Positions 45,533-55,498 of a stretch of 64,000 nucleotides of DNA are shown piece by piece. The stretch is from Pricia antarctica (GTDB taxonomy: Bacteria > Bacteroidota > Bacteroidia > Flavobacteriales > Flavobacteriaceae): positions 124,001 to 188,000 of the forward strand of contig NZ_FNAO01000003.1 of the NCBI RefSeq assembly GCF_900101815.1. The letters run 5' to 3'. A program made the position numbers and the translations under genes. The notes beneath the pieces were generated by a model. The model was not told where the DNA came from. It did not search any database and was given only the letters and a program-made list of their open reading frames with translations. Position 1 is the stretch's first letter. Each line of letters opens with the position of its first letter.

Positions 45533-46147
45533 ATGACTAGTTTACAAGGACATTCGGGAGAAACTAATGGAATACCCCTAAACCTACCCGATAGCGAAAT
45601 CATCTATTTCGCCAATTTTTTTTCTAAGGCTAAAGCGGATACCTATTTTAATCATTTTAAAAGGGAAGTGCCATGGCAGCAAGACGACATAAAGGTTTTT
45701 GGTAAAATCTATCCTCAACCTCGGTTGACGGCACTGTACGGCAATACCGGGAAAGCCTATTCCTATTCCAACATCACCATGCAGCCCCATGATTTTACGG
45801 ATGTTTTACTGGAAATTAAGCAGAAAATCGAGACCAAGACCGATGCCGTTTTTACGACCTGTTTATTGAATTTGTATCGTGATGGAAAAGACAGCAACGG
45901 TTGGCATGCCGACAATGAAAAGGAATTGGGACTCAATCCGATAATCGCATCGTTAACGCTCGGACAAGAACGCTATTTCCATCTCAAACACCGTAAGGAT
46001 AAGCACTTAAAGCACAAATTACTATTAGAACATGGCAGCCTATTGTTGATGCAAGGAACCACCCAGCACCATTGGCTGCACCAGATACCCAAAACGGCAA
46101 AAACCATTGGGGAGCGGATTAACTTGACGTTTAGGATAATTGGGTAA
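45533..46147 (+). CDS. alkB: AlkB-type Fe(II)/2-oxoglutarate dioxygenase
   Basis: 204 aa. Oxidative demethylation of alkylated bases. Iron ligands H125 and D127 (SNGWHADNEKELG) and H183 (HHWLHQIPKT); 2-oxoglutarate-binding Arg195 and Arg201 (ERINLTFRIIG). PQPRLTALYG and YSYSNITMQPHDF belong to the nucleotide-recognition lid of the ALKBH2/3-like group. Complete and probably active. Monocistronic with an imperfect terminator. Confidence 0.93.
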   Translation: MTSLQGHSGETNGIPLNLPDSEIIYFANFFSKAKADTYFNHFKREVPWQQDDIKVFGKIYPQPRLTALYGNTGKAYSYSNITMQPHDFTDVLLEIKQKIETKTDAVFTTCLLNLYRDGKDSNGWHADNEKELGLNPIIASLTLGQERYFHLKHRKDKHLKHKLLLEHGSLLLMQGTTQHHWLHQIPKTAKTIGERINLTFRIIG

Positions 46148-46451
46148 ATAGCTTATGTTTCTGGGATTTACTCTGTCGGCGAACCGACTTGGGGAGCCTC
46201 TTAAAACAAAAAAACCGACTTTTTTAAAAGCCGATTTTTTTTAGTGGGACCCTGGTTTAAAAAGCGGGTTACTGTCTTTAGCGATCGGGCGGCCGCTAAT
46301 GTCCTCGCAACATACTTCACTACTATAACCTAGAAAAAACGGTTCGCGTATAACAGATCGTCAAGTTTCAGATTTATGGGGTGAACGGACACTAAGAATC
46401 GTAGAATCGATATCCACTATTCCGCGTATCATTTCCTATTTTTGTAGAGCT
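46148..46451. other. Intergenic gap (304 bp) after alkB
   Basis: Contains an imperfect terminator hairpin at 46211-46242 and, beyond it, a patch with a GC-rich run (GATCGGGCGGCCGC near 46281). I see no gene, repeat or consensus promoter in the rest. Confidence 0.5.
46211..46242 (+). terminator. Imperfect terminator after alkB
   Basis: AAAACCGACTTTT pairs with AAAAGCCGATTTT apart from two mismatches, and a run of eight T follows. Plausible intrinsic terminator for alkB. Confidence 0.45.
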
Positions 46452-46730
46452 ATGGAAAAAGATTTTACAGAACGCGAACTGGACCGCATCATCGAAATGG
46501 CCTGGGAAGACCGAACCCCCTTTGAGGCCATTACCTTTCAGTTCGGCATCTCCGAACAGGAGACCATCGAAATCATGCGCCGCGAAATGAAACCGAGTAG
46601 TTTTAGAATGTGGCGGAAAAGGGTGCAGGGCCGAAGTACGAAACATGCCAAACTAAGGCAAGACGATATCGATCGGTTCAAGAGTTCGAGACAGAAACCT
46701 ATTTCCGGAAATAAGATTTCAAAGCGGTAA
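46452..46730 (+). CDS. TIGR03643/DUF2805 family protein
   Basis: 92 aa basic protein. FTERELDRIIEMAWEDRTPF and FGISEQETIEIMRREMKPSS form a helix-turn-helix-like unit, then SFRMWRKRVQGRSTKHAKLR, the family hallmark. Function unknown; the basic C-terminus (KISKR) and HTH-like start suggest nucleic acid binding. Convergent with the S1/P1 nuclease gene, 18 bp apart. Confidence 0.88.
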   Translation: MEKDFTERELDRIIEMAWEDRTPFEAITFQFGISEQETIEIMRREMKPSSFRMWRKRVQGRSTKHAKLRQDDIDRFKSSRQKPISGNKISKR

Positions 46731-46748
46731 GGCAGTGGAATTTTTGAT

Positions 46749-47519
46749 TCAGAATAAATCATTCAACACCTTCGCCAACCGCAATCCACCTTTCTCCAAT
46801 TGTGCCTCTACGGTGCCAAACCAGTCATAACTATAGCGATAATAAAGCTTCTCCCCCATTTCAACGGAACCGTAGATGTCATTCGCCAAGTCTTGCGATT
46901 CTTCGACCCAATCGTAGATATCTCCCTTTTGCATCGTTTTCTTTTGCGCTTTTGTTAACTGCGGTAAATTGTACGCCAATTCGGAATAGCTCATACCGTA
47001 GTCCTCGATCATGTTCGAATCCCAGACCCGGTGCAAGTTACTGCCTTTGTTGAACCATCGTACTTGAATGTCGTTGCCGCCCTTATCCTCTAATCGGCCG
47101 ACGTGCATGGGTTGATGCAGATCCCCAATCAGGTGTACCAGCATCTTGAGGTAAAAGGCCTTGTCCACTTTTGTGCTGTTTTCATCCTTGATGATTTCGA
47201 TGCATTTCTCGATACCGGTCATCAAATCTCCCTGTTTACTTGGCGGTTCGTCACCATATTTTTTATCCGCGGGATAATTGACATAATGCCAGGCACTGAA
47301 TCCGCGATACGAACTATCGGCCTTGATCTCATCCCCAAAGGTGGATACGGCGGCCAAACTTTGACCATCGAGCAAAGCAGCGATAGCCTTTGCCGCTTTT
47401 TTCGTGAGGTTCTCCTGGGCTACTTCACCGACCACCCGATGTCCCCCTTTTGACCAAACGGGATTGTTGGCGAAACCTAATTGGGTGGCAAAAAACACTA
47501 AGAGGATATATTTTTTCAT
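46749..47519 (-). CDS. S1/P1-type zinc nuclease
   Basis: 256 aa. Signal peptide ends near residues 18-21, leaving Trp22 at or near the mature N-terminus, the residue whose backbone binds zinc in this family. Zinc ligands recognisable in WSKGGHRVVGEVAQ (His27), STFGDEIKAD, FSAWHYVNYP, and VHLIGDLHQPMHVGRLEDKG. Degrades single-stranded DNA/RNA in the periplasm or outside, yielding 5'-nucleotides. Monocistronic. Confidence 0.93.
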   Translation of the reverse strand: MKKYILLVFFATQLGFANNPVWSKGGHRVVGEVAQENLTKKAAKAIAALLDGQSLAAVSTFGDEIKADSSYRGFSAWHYVNYPADKKYGDEPPSKQGDLMTGIEKCIEIIKDENSTKVDKAFYLKMLVHLIGDLHQPMHVGRLEDKGGNDIQVRWFNKGSNLHRVWDSNMIEDYGMSYSELAYNLPQLTKAQKKTMQKGDIYDWVEESQDLANDIYGSVEMGEKLYYRYSYDWFGTVEAQLEKGGLRLAKVLNDLF

Positions 47520-47644
47520 TCCATACTATTTTCGGCAAAAATAGTCCAACTAAATCAAATCAATTGGTAAGCTATGTGCGGTTTTTATTTTTTAGTCGGA
47601 TATTGCGGACGATAAGACGTATATCATCCTAAATAACAATACCA

Positions 47645-49903
47645 TTGCTCTTAAAACGAATAAAATCCCCAATCTTAAGATATAGTATCCTCTCCATTGC
47701 TGCTGGAATTGTACTCCTCCTCCTATTTATCCTCAGTATCTACTGGGGCACTTGGGGGAAAATTCCGAATAAAGAAGAACTTTCCGATTTTCAATACCAG
47801 CGTGCATCCGAGGTGTACACCATCGATAGTGTACTTATCGGTAAATTTTACCTGTACGACAGGCAGCCGATTGCTTTTGAAAGCATCCCGCAGCATGTGT
47901 TGGATGCCCTGGTCGCGATCGAAGACGAACGCTTTTACGAACATTCGGGCATCGATTACCAAAGCTTGGGGCGGGTCGCTATAAAGACGGTACTCATGCA
48001 GGACCAATCCTCAGGGGGCGGAAGTACACTGACCCAGCAATTGGCAAAAAACCTATATCCGCGAAGGGACAGAAAAGTATCGAATATTGCAGTGGACAAA
48101 ATCAAGGAAATGTTTATCGCATCCCGATTAGAGGATATCTTTTCAAAGGATGAGATACTGACCCACTATCTGAACACGGTTTCCTTTGGTGACAATACGT
48201 TCGGCATCGAAAGTGCATCCTTGAAGTTCTTTAACAAACGTGCCCAGGACCTTACCGTCGAAGAAGCCGCCACACTGGTTGGCATGCTCAAGGCCACCTA
48301 TGGATACAATCCCAGGATATTTCCCGAAAAAAGCCTATCCCGTAGAAATCTGGTACTGCTTTCCATGGCGAACAACGATTTGATATCCGTAGAAAAAAAG
48401 GATAGCCTGATCGACATCCCCATTACTTTAGATTATCGGGAATACGACAACAATGACGGCCTCGCCCCCTATTTTCGAGAAGAAGTCCGAAAAAAGATGC
48501 AGAAATGGAGCCTCGAACAGGGCGAGGAAGGTAACGAACACAATATCTATACGGATGGACTTAAAATCTACACCACCCTCGACTACAACATGCAATTTTG
48601 GGCAGAAGCGGCGATGCGCGAACACATGGCAAGTCTGCAGGAACAGTTCGAAAAAAGTTATGGCAAGAACGCACCTTGGCTCAGCAATACCAAATTGATC
48701 AATAAAATAGTCCGTGCCTCTAGCGTTTATAAAAAGTTCAAGGCACAAAATCTAAATGACGCCCAAATCATGGATTCGCTGAAAACCAAACGAACCATGG
48801 CGCTTACGGACTGGGAAGGCGAAAAAACCGTCGAGGCGAGTTCGTATGATAGTATCGTACATTACATGAAATTTTTGAATACCGGATCTTTGGCCATCGA
48901 CCCGCAAACCGGGGCTGTAAAAACGTGGATCGGCGGGGTAGATTTCGAACATTTTAAATACGACCATGTGGCGCAGAGCAAACGGCAGGTCGGGTCAACA
49001 TTCAAACCGATAGTATATACCGCTGCCTTGGAAACGGGGATTGCGCCCTGCACGTATTGGTCCGCCGAAGAGGTGGAATACGAAAACCTAAAAAATTGGT
49101 CGCCCGGTAATTCCGGTGATGAAGACGAGGCTTACCTCAACTATTCAATGGAACAGGCCCTAAGCAATTCGGTGAATACGGTCACCGTAAAAGTCCTAGA
49201 AAAAACGGGACTCACCAATGTCATTACCATGGCCAAAAATATGGGCGTCTTCACGGAACTGCCCGAAGAGCCCTCCATTGCATTGGGAACGGGAGAACTC
49301 TATCTCAACGAACTGGCAGGCGTTTATGCTACCTATCTCAACGATGGCAAGGCGGTGCTGCCCTACCTCATCGAACGGATTACGGACAAAAAAGACTCTC
49401 TTTTGACCGAATTCGAGCCCAAACGTGCCAAAACTCCCGCTTTTTCGGAAAAAACTCGGCAAATTATGCTTGAAATGATGAAATCGACCGTGAATATGGG
49501 CACAGCCTCTCGACTGCGAACCAGCTACAAACTCAAAAACGATATCGCCGGCAAGACCGGTACCACCCAAAACAATAAAGACGCTTGGTTCGTTGCCCTG
49601 ACCCCCAAAATGGTACACGTAACCTGGGTTGGTCTTGAGAACCATGAAATCGGATTCCGAAGTACGGCACTTGGTCAAGGCGCCAATGCCGCCTTGCCAA
49701 TGTTCGCCAAGTTTATGCAAGAGCTGAACCGGCATCCTTCGTATGACACCATTACCAAAGCACATTTTAAGAAACCGAACCCTGAGATTATAAGATTAAT
49801 GGATTGCGACCCGGTCAAACGCGACGGCTTCTTCAAACGTTTGTTCACAAATCCCGACAAGAAGAAAAAAAGGGAGTTTCGAAGGAAGGATTCTGACGGG
49901 TAA
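47645..49903 (+). CDS. Penicillin-binding protein 1A-type (transglycosylase/transpeptidase)
   Basis: 752 aa. Starts with a TTG (47645); no in-frame ATG precedes the first domain and a stop lies just upstream. N-terminal membrane anchor (ILSIAAGIVLLLLFILSIYW), GT51 glycosyltransferase (LVAIEDERFYEHSGIDYQSL, SGGGSTLTQQLAKNLYPRR), then transpeptidase with SxxK in RQVGSTFKPIVYTA, SxN in ALSNSVNTVTV and KTG in IAGKTGTTQNNKDAWFVALT. Bifunctional peptidoglycan synthase. The C-terminal tail is basic. Confidence 0.93.
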   Translation: MLLKRIKSPILRYSILSIAAGIVLLLLFILSIYWGTWGKIPNKEELSDFQYQRASEVYTIDSVLIGKFYLYDRQPIAFESIPQHVLDALVAIEDERFYEHSGIDYQSLGRVAIKTVLMQDQSSGGGSTLTQQLAKNLYPRRDRKVSNIAVDKIKEMFIASRLEDIFSKDEILTHYLNTVSFGDNTFGIESASLKFFNKRAQDLTVEEAATLVGMLKATYGYNPRIFPEKSLSRRNLVLLSMANNDLISVEKKDSLIDIPITLDYREYDNNDGLAPYFREEVRKKMQKWSLEQGEEGNEHNIYTDGLKIYTTLDYNMQFWAEAAMREHMASLQEQFEKSYGKNAPWLSNTKLINKIVRASSVYKKFKAQNLNDAQIMDSLKTKRTMALTDWEGEKTVEASSYDSIVHYMKFLNTGSLAIDPQTGAVKTWIGGVDFEHFKYDHVAQSKRQVGSTFKPIVYTAALETGIAPCTYWSAEEVEYENLKNWSPGNSGDEDEAYLNYSMEQALSNSVNTVTVKVLEKTGLTNVITMAKNMGVFTELPEEPSIALGTGELYLNELAGVYATYLNDGKAVLPYLIERITDKKDSLLTEFEPKRAKTPAFSEKTRQIMLEMMKSTVNMGTASRLRTSYKLKNDIAGKTGTTQNNKDAWFVALTPKMVHVTWVGLENHEIGFRSTALGQGANAALPMFAKFMQELNRHPSYDTITKAHFKKPNPEIIRLMDCDPVKRDGFFKRLFTNPDKKKKREFRRKDSDG

Positions 49904-50001
49904 CAAGTGGTTTCAACCGGTAGCTATAAGGGTATCACGAAAAAAATTTCCGACTCATAGTCGGTAAATTGCAATTGACCTTTGGACAAAACTCTGATTC
50001 T

Positions 50002-50805
50002 ATGAAATACAAAATACTCTGTTCCGACCTTGACGGTACATTGCTATCCAGCAAAAGCGATGTGTCGGATTTTGCGATTTCCGAACTTGAACGGATTAGG
50101 GACAAAACGCAAATTATTCTAGTCTCGGCCCGAATGCCGAGGGCCATGGTCTATTTGCAGCGAAGATTGGGTATTTTAGATCAGCCCATTGTTTGCTATA
50201 ACGGGGCCTTGGTCATGCACGGGACCATCGAAATTTCATCGACCGTAATCGAGATGCAGCATCTTTCGGAAATACACAATCTCGCCCAATTGCATTTCAC
50301 AAAATTGGGATTGTACTATGCGGATGAATGGTTTGTGGAAGAAAATACAGCGCGGGTACGAAAGGAAATCCGGTATACCCAATCCACGCCTATTTTTAGG
50401 GCTACTTCAGATACGTTGAAAGATTGGGAAGACCGCGAAATCGGAGCGCACAAGGTCATGCTGATGGGCACAAAGGTTACTTCGGATATACTGTATCCGT
50501 TGCTGGAAAAGCAATTTGGTGATGATTTGCACCTGTACCGTTCGAACGATACGCTAATCGAAATCGCCCCGAAATCCGTCTCCAAACTTACCGCTATCAA
50601 AAATTTGCTGAAGAAGGATGAATCGCTGTCGGATGTCATCGCGTTCGGCGACAACTACAACGACATCGAAATGCTAGAACATTGTGGCTATGGAGTCGCC
50701 GTCGGCAATGCTCGGGAAGAAGTAAAAGCAATAGCCGATAATACTACCCTGCCCCATTATGAAGATGGGGTGGCGCAGTTTATCAAAGAACATTTAGAAG
50801 GTTAA
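50002..50805 (+). CDS. Cof-type HAD phosphatase
   Basis: 267 aa from ATG 50002 (MKYKILCSDLDGTLLSSKSD). HAD motifs: DLDGTLL with the nucleophile Asp, VSARMPRAM, and IAFGDNYNDIEMLEHCGYGV, with a type IIB cap between (residues ~85-190). Members dephosphorylate sugar phosphates or related metabolites; substrate unknown. Single gene. Confidence 0.93.
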   Translation: MKYKILCSDLDGTLLSSKSDVSDFAISELERIRDKTQIILVSARMPRAMVYLQRRLGILDQPIVCYNGALVMHGTIEISSTVIEMQHLSEIHNLAQLHFTKLGLYYADEWFVEENTARVRKEIRYTQSTPIFRATSDTLKDWEDREIGAHKVMLMGTKVTSDILYPLLEKQFGDDLHLYRSNDTLIEIAPKSVSKLTAIKNLLKKDESLSDVIAFGDNYNDIEMLEHCGYGVAVGNAREEVKAIADNTTLPHYEDGVAQFIKEHLEG

Positions 50806-51035
50806 TGACTGGTTACCAAATAGCGAATTTGACTATAAATTTGTATTCCTGATGCACAAATCCAAGTACTCTCGAAGTTTATAGGTCAAATTCCAAAAGC
50901 CATACCCGTAAAATGCGTAAGTTTATCCAACAATTAGCTCAAATTTTAAAACTTACCCCAATCTGAAAACCGGCAATCTTTGACTCCTTTACTCTTTCAC
51001 TTTTCAACTCACAACTCTGAACCTATAACTAGAAA

Positions 51036-52298
51036 ATGGATCAACCCCTAATTGCCAACGATACCGTAGTTCTTGGCCTTCTTACCCTCTGCCTCGGATT
51101 TATTTTCTACACCTCTTCCATAAAAACAGGGTTTTGGAATAAGTTCTATTCCATAGTTCCCGCTGTACTTATGGCCTATCTTTTACCGGCTATCTTGGCC
51201 AGTACCGGCGTGGTTTCGGATGAGACCTCCAACCTTTATTTTATGGCGAGCCGCTATCTTTTGCCCGCTGCCTTGGTCTTGATGACTTTGAGTATTGATT
51301 TGAAAGCCATTTCCAACCTCGGCTCCAAAGCCCTGATTATGTTTTTGACCGGCACGGTGGGTATTATTATCGGAGGCCCCATTGCTATTTTAATTGTTTC
51401 CATTTTTTCGCCGGATACGGTAGGGGGAAGCGATTTTGACGCTGTGTGGCGTGGACTTTCCACAATTGCCGGAAGCTGGATCGGAGGCGGTGCCAACCAA
51501 GCGGCCATGCTGGAAATTTTTCGGTACAATCCCGATGAATACGGTAAAATGGTTTTAGTGGATATCGTTATCGCCAATATTTGGATGGCCGTTATCCTAT
51601 TCGGGGTAGGTAAAAGTACCCGAATCGACAAATGGTTAAAGGCGGATACTTCGGCCATTGAGACCTTAAAGATAAAGGTCACCGAATTTGCAGAAAAAAT
51701 AGCCCGGGTACCGACCTTGAAAGATTACATAATGATGCTCTCCTTTGCATTTACAGCGACCGGTATTGCCCATTTTTTCGGGGACGAAATCAGTGATTAT
51801 TTGATAGCGAACAGTGCGCAAGTCGCGGACCCCTCCAATTTTATGTCCTTTTTAGGTTCCGGTTTCTTTTGGATGGTAGTTCTCGCCACAGCATTGGGAA
51901 TCGGCCTATCCTTTACGAAAGCCAAGAACTACGAAGGCGCAGGTGCCAGTAAGATTGGCGGGGTATTTATTTACATTTTAGTGGCCACCATTGGGATGAA
52001 AATGGATCTTGGAAGGGTATTGGAAAATCCCGGACTGCTGGCCGTAGGTTTTGTTTGGATTTCGATTCATGCGGGACTTTTAATCCTTGTCGCCAAACTC
52101 ATCAAAGCCCCTTATTTCTTTTTGGCCGTTGGTAGTCAGGCCAATGTCGGGGGTGCGGCATCAGCTCCCGTAGTTGCTGCGGAATTCCATCCATCGTTGA
52201 CATCGGTGGGCGTGCTTTTGGCCGTTTTTGGATATGTTGTAGGAACGGGCGGAGCTTTACTCTGTGCCTATTTGATGGAAATCGCTTCCAAAATGTAA
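51036..52298 (+). CDS. DUF819-family membrane protein (YjcL-like)
   Basis: 420 aa, about 12 membrane segments. Family blocks are LLTLCLGFIFYTSS, VWRGLSTIAGSWIGGGANQA, KMVLVDIVIANIWMAV and AVGSQANVGGAASAPVVAAE, inverted repeat-like halves with a Gly-rich motif as in transporter families. Transport function suspected, substrate unknown. Followed by a possible 30-codon ORF on the opposite strand. Confidence 0.9.
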   Translation: MDQPLIANDTVVLGLLTLCLGFIFYTSSIKTGFWNKFYSIVPAVLMAYLLPAILASTGVVSDETSNLYFMASRYLLPAALVLMTLSIDLKAISNLGSKALIMFLTGTVGIIIGGPIAILIVSIFSPDTVGGSDFDAVWRGLSTIAGSWIGGGANQAAMLEIFRYNPDEYGKMVLVDIVIANIWMAVILFGVGKSTRIDKWLKADTSAIETLKIKVTEFAEKIARVPTLKDYIMMLSFAFTATGIAHFFGDEISDYLIANSAQVADPSNFMSFLGSGFFWMVVLATALGIGLSFTKAKNYEGAGASKIGGVFIYILVATIGMKMDLGRVLENPGLLAVGFVWISIHAGLLILVAKLIKAPYFFLAVGSQANVGGAASAPVVAAEFHPSLTSVGVLLAVFGYVVGTGGALLCAYLMEIASKM

Positions 52299-52305
52299 AT
52301 GATGC

Positions 52306-52398
52306 TCAACCCTTGTCGTCAGACAAAAACAGGACCAAAAGACAGGCCATGACAAAACAAATCGCAAAAAAGCAGAACAGAACGATATAATTGTTCAT
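52306..52398 (-). CDS. Putative 30-aa single-span membrane peptide
   Basis: A frame of 30 codons with ATG at 52398 and TGA at 52306. It begins MNNYIVLFCF, runs hydrophobic through a 22-residue segment with three Cys, and ends LSDDKG, a short polar tail. The composition is that of a small membrane protein such as those that sit in transporter or oxidase complexes. It lies in a 398-bp gap, convergent with DUF819. No recognised family, no clear ribosome-binding site. Confidence 0.4.
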   Translation of the reverse strand: MNNYIVLFCFFAICFVMACLLVLFLSDDKG

Positions 52399-52696
52399 AA
52401 GTAGGAGTTTTCGTCAAAATTATGGAAATATTCGTATTTCTTACATTTTTACTGGGAATTTTCGATGAAATCGCCTATCCGCTTGATGACCTGCACGGTT
52501 TCTAACCGTTGGTCGATTGCAGATATTTTAAACTCGGGTAAACCAAGGAAAAAATAAAAAAATCGTGATATTTGTATCTTGAGATTTGAGACCTTACATT
52601 TTAGATGAGGCTATAATTTGTAGGTGTTCGTCCAACGCTATGTTGTCGGCAGGCCCGTCGGTCTGTTCGGTTTTCCAAAATCATCCAAATACCAAA

Positions 52697-53413
52697 ATGA
52701 AAAAGACAATACTATTTTCCCTATTACTTGTCCTACTATTTGTTGCCTGCGGCGGCAATCTTTCGGACAACACAATGACTGTAACCGGAAAAGTCAAAGG
52801 CCTTAAAAAGGGCACGCTGTTCCTACAATACATTCCTGATTCTACCTTGGTGACCCTAGATTCACTTCAGGTTGAAGGCGATGGCAGCTTTAGTTTCAAG
52901 ACCGAGCTGGAAAGTCCCGAGATATTCTACCTGTACCTCAAAAAGAAAGATGCGAACGAGATCAACGATCGCATTACCTTTTTTGGTGAGCCCGGCACCA
53001 TCACTATTAACACCGCTTGGAACACTTTTGATACCGACGCCAAAATCGAGGGGTCAAAGACTCAAAAAAAATTGGAGGAATATCAAAAAACCATGTCCCG
53101 CTTCAACTTTAAAAATCTAGAGCTGATGCAAACTGCTGCGAACCGACAGACCGCTTTAGATTCCCTACAAATGGATTCCATACAACGATTAAGCAATAAA
53201 AACGTCCAGCGCGGCTATGCCTTTGCCTTGAATTTCGCACTGAACAACAAAGATTCCTACATAGCGCCTTATATCGCCCTCACTGAAGTATCGGATGCCA
53301 ACGTCATTTATCTGGATTCGATCTACAATTCCCTAACCCCTGAAGTTGCGGATTCGAAGTATGGTAGCAAATTGGGGGAGTATTTGACGGAGATAAAGGA
53401 GGCAAATCGATAG
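52697..53413 (+). CDS. DUF4369 lipoprotein
   Basis: 238 aa from ATG 52697 (MKKTILFSLLLVLLFVACGG): lipobox LFVAC, Cys18. The DUF4369 domain follows: MTVTGKVKGLKKGTLFLQYI, DSLQVEGDGSFSFKTELESP and FFGEPGTITINTAWNTFDTD. The C-terminal half is helical. In Bacteroidota these proteins often carry a thioredoxin domain after DUF4369; here that is absent. A longer upstream frame is not used. Confidence 0.88.
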   Translation: MKKTILFSLLLVLLFVACGGNLSDNTMTVTGKVKGLKKGTLFLQYIPDSTLVTLDSLQVEGDGSFSFKTELESPEIFYLYLKKKDANEINDRITFFGEPGTITINTAWNTFDTDAKIEGSKTQKKLEEYQKTMSRFNFKNLELMQTAANRQTALDSLQMDSIQRLSNKNVQRGYAFALNFALNNKDSYIAPYIALTEVSDANVIYLDSIYNSLTPEVADSKYGSKLGEYLTEIKEANR

Positions 53414-53523
53414 GTGTTTTTGTTCATTGCCTACTGCTGGGTAGGCGTAACATCTAAATTCACTCTCGCCCATCTGATCTAGAAGAGAGAGCTCGCAAAT
53501 GATTCTTCATTAGCATCATGTTG

Positions 53524-54297
53524 TCAAGGCGTAATCCAAACCTTAAACGTCTTCGCCCCATCCTCCAAATACCGAAAGCCTTCGTTCAAATTCCGCTGCT
53601 CGACGGCATAGGGATAAAACGTGATCGGCTCGATACAGACCATATTGGATACTTCCGTCCAAAGCATGAAATTGCCAAAGCCTTTCGTTTTGATGCGGAG
53701 CTGCTTTTCATCCTTTAGCAGGATTTCATTACAATCCGGCACCTCAAAAGCGCGGTTGCCGACCGCTAAAATTTCTTCCAAGGAAATTGTTTTTTCTCCC
53801 GCAATAATCTGGGCGTTTTCGGAATACAGCTTGAAAGCAGGATGGTATCCCAACATAAAAGGACTATCGCGTTCACCGGAAACGACAAAAGTAATTTCGA
53901 GTCCCGATTCCGTTAACGAAAACTGTTTTTGGAAACCAAAATCATATGTCCAGAACAAATATTCCCGGTTCGATTTTTCGGGATACTTCGAGTTTTTAAC
54001 CAGCGTGTGCGCCTGGTATTCCTTTTGAAAAATAGCTCCCGTTTCCGTTTGCGAGATTAGCTCGTATTCCATTTCCCGCAATAGACCATGCTGGTCTTGA
54101 ACAGCGATGTCCCTTGGCGTCTGCACCTGAAATTTAGCTTCCGTGGTCGGCCCGATAATGGGAAACATTTCGGTGTCGGAACTGCGCCAACCGGGACTTC
54201 CTTTTTGATGGATGTATTCGTGAGCATCGACCTTGTAACCGACAAGCTCGCCGGCATCGATTTTTACAGATTGCTTCTCGAGTTTTAGTTCTAGCAT
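53524..54297 (-). CDS. Aldose 1-epimerase-family protein
   Basis: 257 aa. Galactose mutarotase-like beta-sandwich: AGELVGYKVDAHEYIHQKGS, EMFPIIGP, the segment SPFMLGYHPAFKLYSENAQI with the conserved His, and NMVCIEPITFYPYAVEQRNL. Interconverts sugar anomers; substrate unknown. Single gene with no sugar operon around it. Confidence 0.9.
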   Translation of the reverse strand: MLELKLEKQSVKIDAGELVGYKVDAHEYIHQKGSPGWRSSDTEMFPIIGPTTEAKFQVQTPRDIAVQDQHGLLREMEYELISQTETGAIFQKEYQAHTLVKNSKYPEKSNREYLFWTYDFGFQKQFSLTESGLEITFVVSGERDSPFMLGYHPAFKLYSENAQIIAGEKTISLEEILAVGNRAFEVPDCNEILLKDEKQLRIKTKGFGNFMLWTEVSNMVCIEPITFYPYAVEQRNLNEGFRYLEDGAKTFKVWITP

Positions 54298-54446
54298 TTT
54301 GGATTTTTTTTGAATTAATCCTTCAATATCAAATGGAAAAAGGTTTATAATCGGTTTACATTCCCTAATGGGACATGTGCAGTTCGCCTCGACTTAATCC
54401 CTAGAGATCTTTGATGCGTGGAGAAAGCGTAAAGCGCAAGTCGAAT

Positions 54447-55427
54447 TTATTCAATAAAGCCCTTTTCCCGCATCCAGTCGTCGTTGAACATTTTCCCGAC
54501 GTAGCGGCTGCCGTGGTCATGAAAAAGGACAACCACCACATCATCTTTGGCGAAATGCTCCTTAAGCTGCAGGACGCCCTTAATGGCCGCGCCGGCGGAG
54601 TTGCCCAAAAAGAAACCCTCTTCCCTGGCCAGTCGTTGGGTATAAAATGCCGCATCTTTATCGGTCACCTTGGTAAAGCCGTCGATGATATCGAAGTTTA
54701 CATTTTTCGGGAGGATGTCTTCCCCGATACCTTCCGTCACGTATGGATAAATCTCACCTTTATCAAAAATACCCGTTTCATGGAATTTCTTAAATACGGA
54801 GCCATAGGTATCTACGCCCCATATCTTGATATCGGGATTTTTGGATTTCAGGAATTTCCCCACGCCCGAAATCGTACCGCCAGTGCCGACGCCGACAACG
54901 AAATGGGTAATCTTGCCATCGGTCTGCTCCCAAATTTCGGGACCCGTACTCAAAAAATGCGCCTTGGTATTTGATGGATTATCGTATTGGTTGACGTACC
55001 AAGCCCCGGGAATCTCTTTGGCCAACCGTCTTGCCGTCGAATAGTAGCTTCTAGGGTCGTCGGGTTCAACATCGGTGGGACACACATGAACCTCGCTACC
55101 CATGGCCTTTAGGATATCGACTTTTTCCTTACTTTGTTTATCGCTGATTACGCATATAAGATTATACCCCTTCACGATTGCCGCCAAGGCCAAGCCCATG
55201 CCCGTATTGCCAGAAGTGCCTTCCACAATGGTTCCTCCAGGCTTGAGGATGCCCGCCGCCTCGGCATCCTCAACAATCTGTAATGCCATCCGATCTTTCA
55301 CCGAGTTCCCGGGATTGAAGGTCTCGTATTTCGCCAATACCAGACAAGGCAATTCTGCTGTCAACTTGTTCAGCTTGACTAGCGGCGTGTTGCCAATGGT
55401 TTCTAGGATGTTTTCTGCGTATTTCAT
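54447..55427 (-). CDS. PLP-dependent cysteine synthase / cystathionine beta-synthase family protein
   Basis: 326 aa. Fold type II PLP enzyme: ENILETIGNTPLVKLNKL, NPGNSVKDRMALQIVEDAE with the PLP Lys, EGTSGNTGMGLALAAIVKGY, and VVGVGTGGTISGVGKFLK binding the phosphate, ending HDHGSRYVGKMFNDDWMREK. No CBS domains. Either O-acetylserine sulfhydrylase or cystathionine beta-synthase; sequence does not settle it. Single gene. Confidence 0.92.
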   Translation of the reverse strand: MKYAENILETIGNTPLVKLNKLTAELPCLVLAKYETFNPGNSVKDRMALQIVEDAEAAGILKPGGTIVEGTSGNTGMGLALAAIVKGYNLICVISDKQSKEKVDILKAMGSEVHVCPTDVEPDDPRSYYSTARRLAKEIPGAWYVNQYDNPSNTKAHFLSTGPEIWEQTDGKITHFVVGVGTGGTISGVGKFLKSKNPDIKIWGVDTYGSVFKKFHETGIFDKGEIYPYVTEGIGEDILPKNVNFDIIDGFTKVTDKDAAFYTQRLAREEGFFLGNSAGAAIKGVLQLKEHFAKDDVVVVLFHDHGSRYVGKMFNDDWMREKGFIE

Positions 55428-55498
55428 AATAGATTTTTATATGAATCCATTACCCTGGCCGGTGGACCGGGATTGTGAACTTTGTCCAACTATTTACC

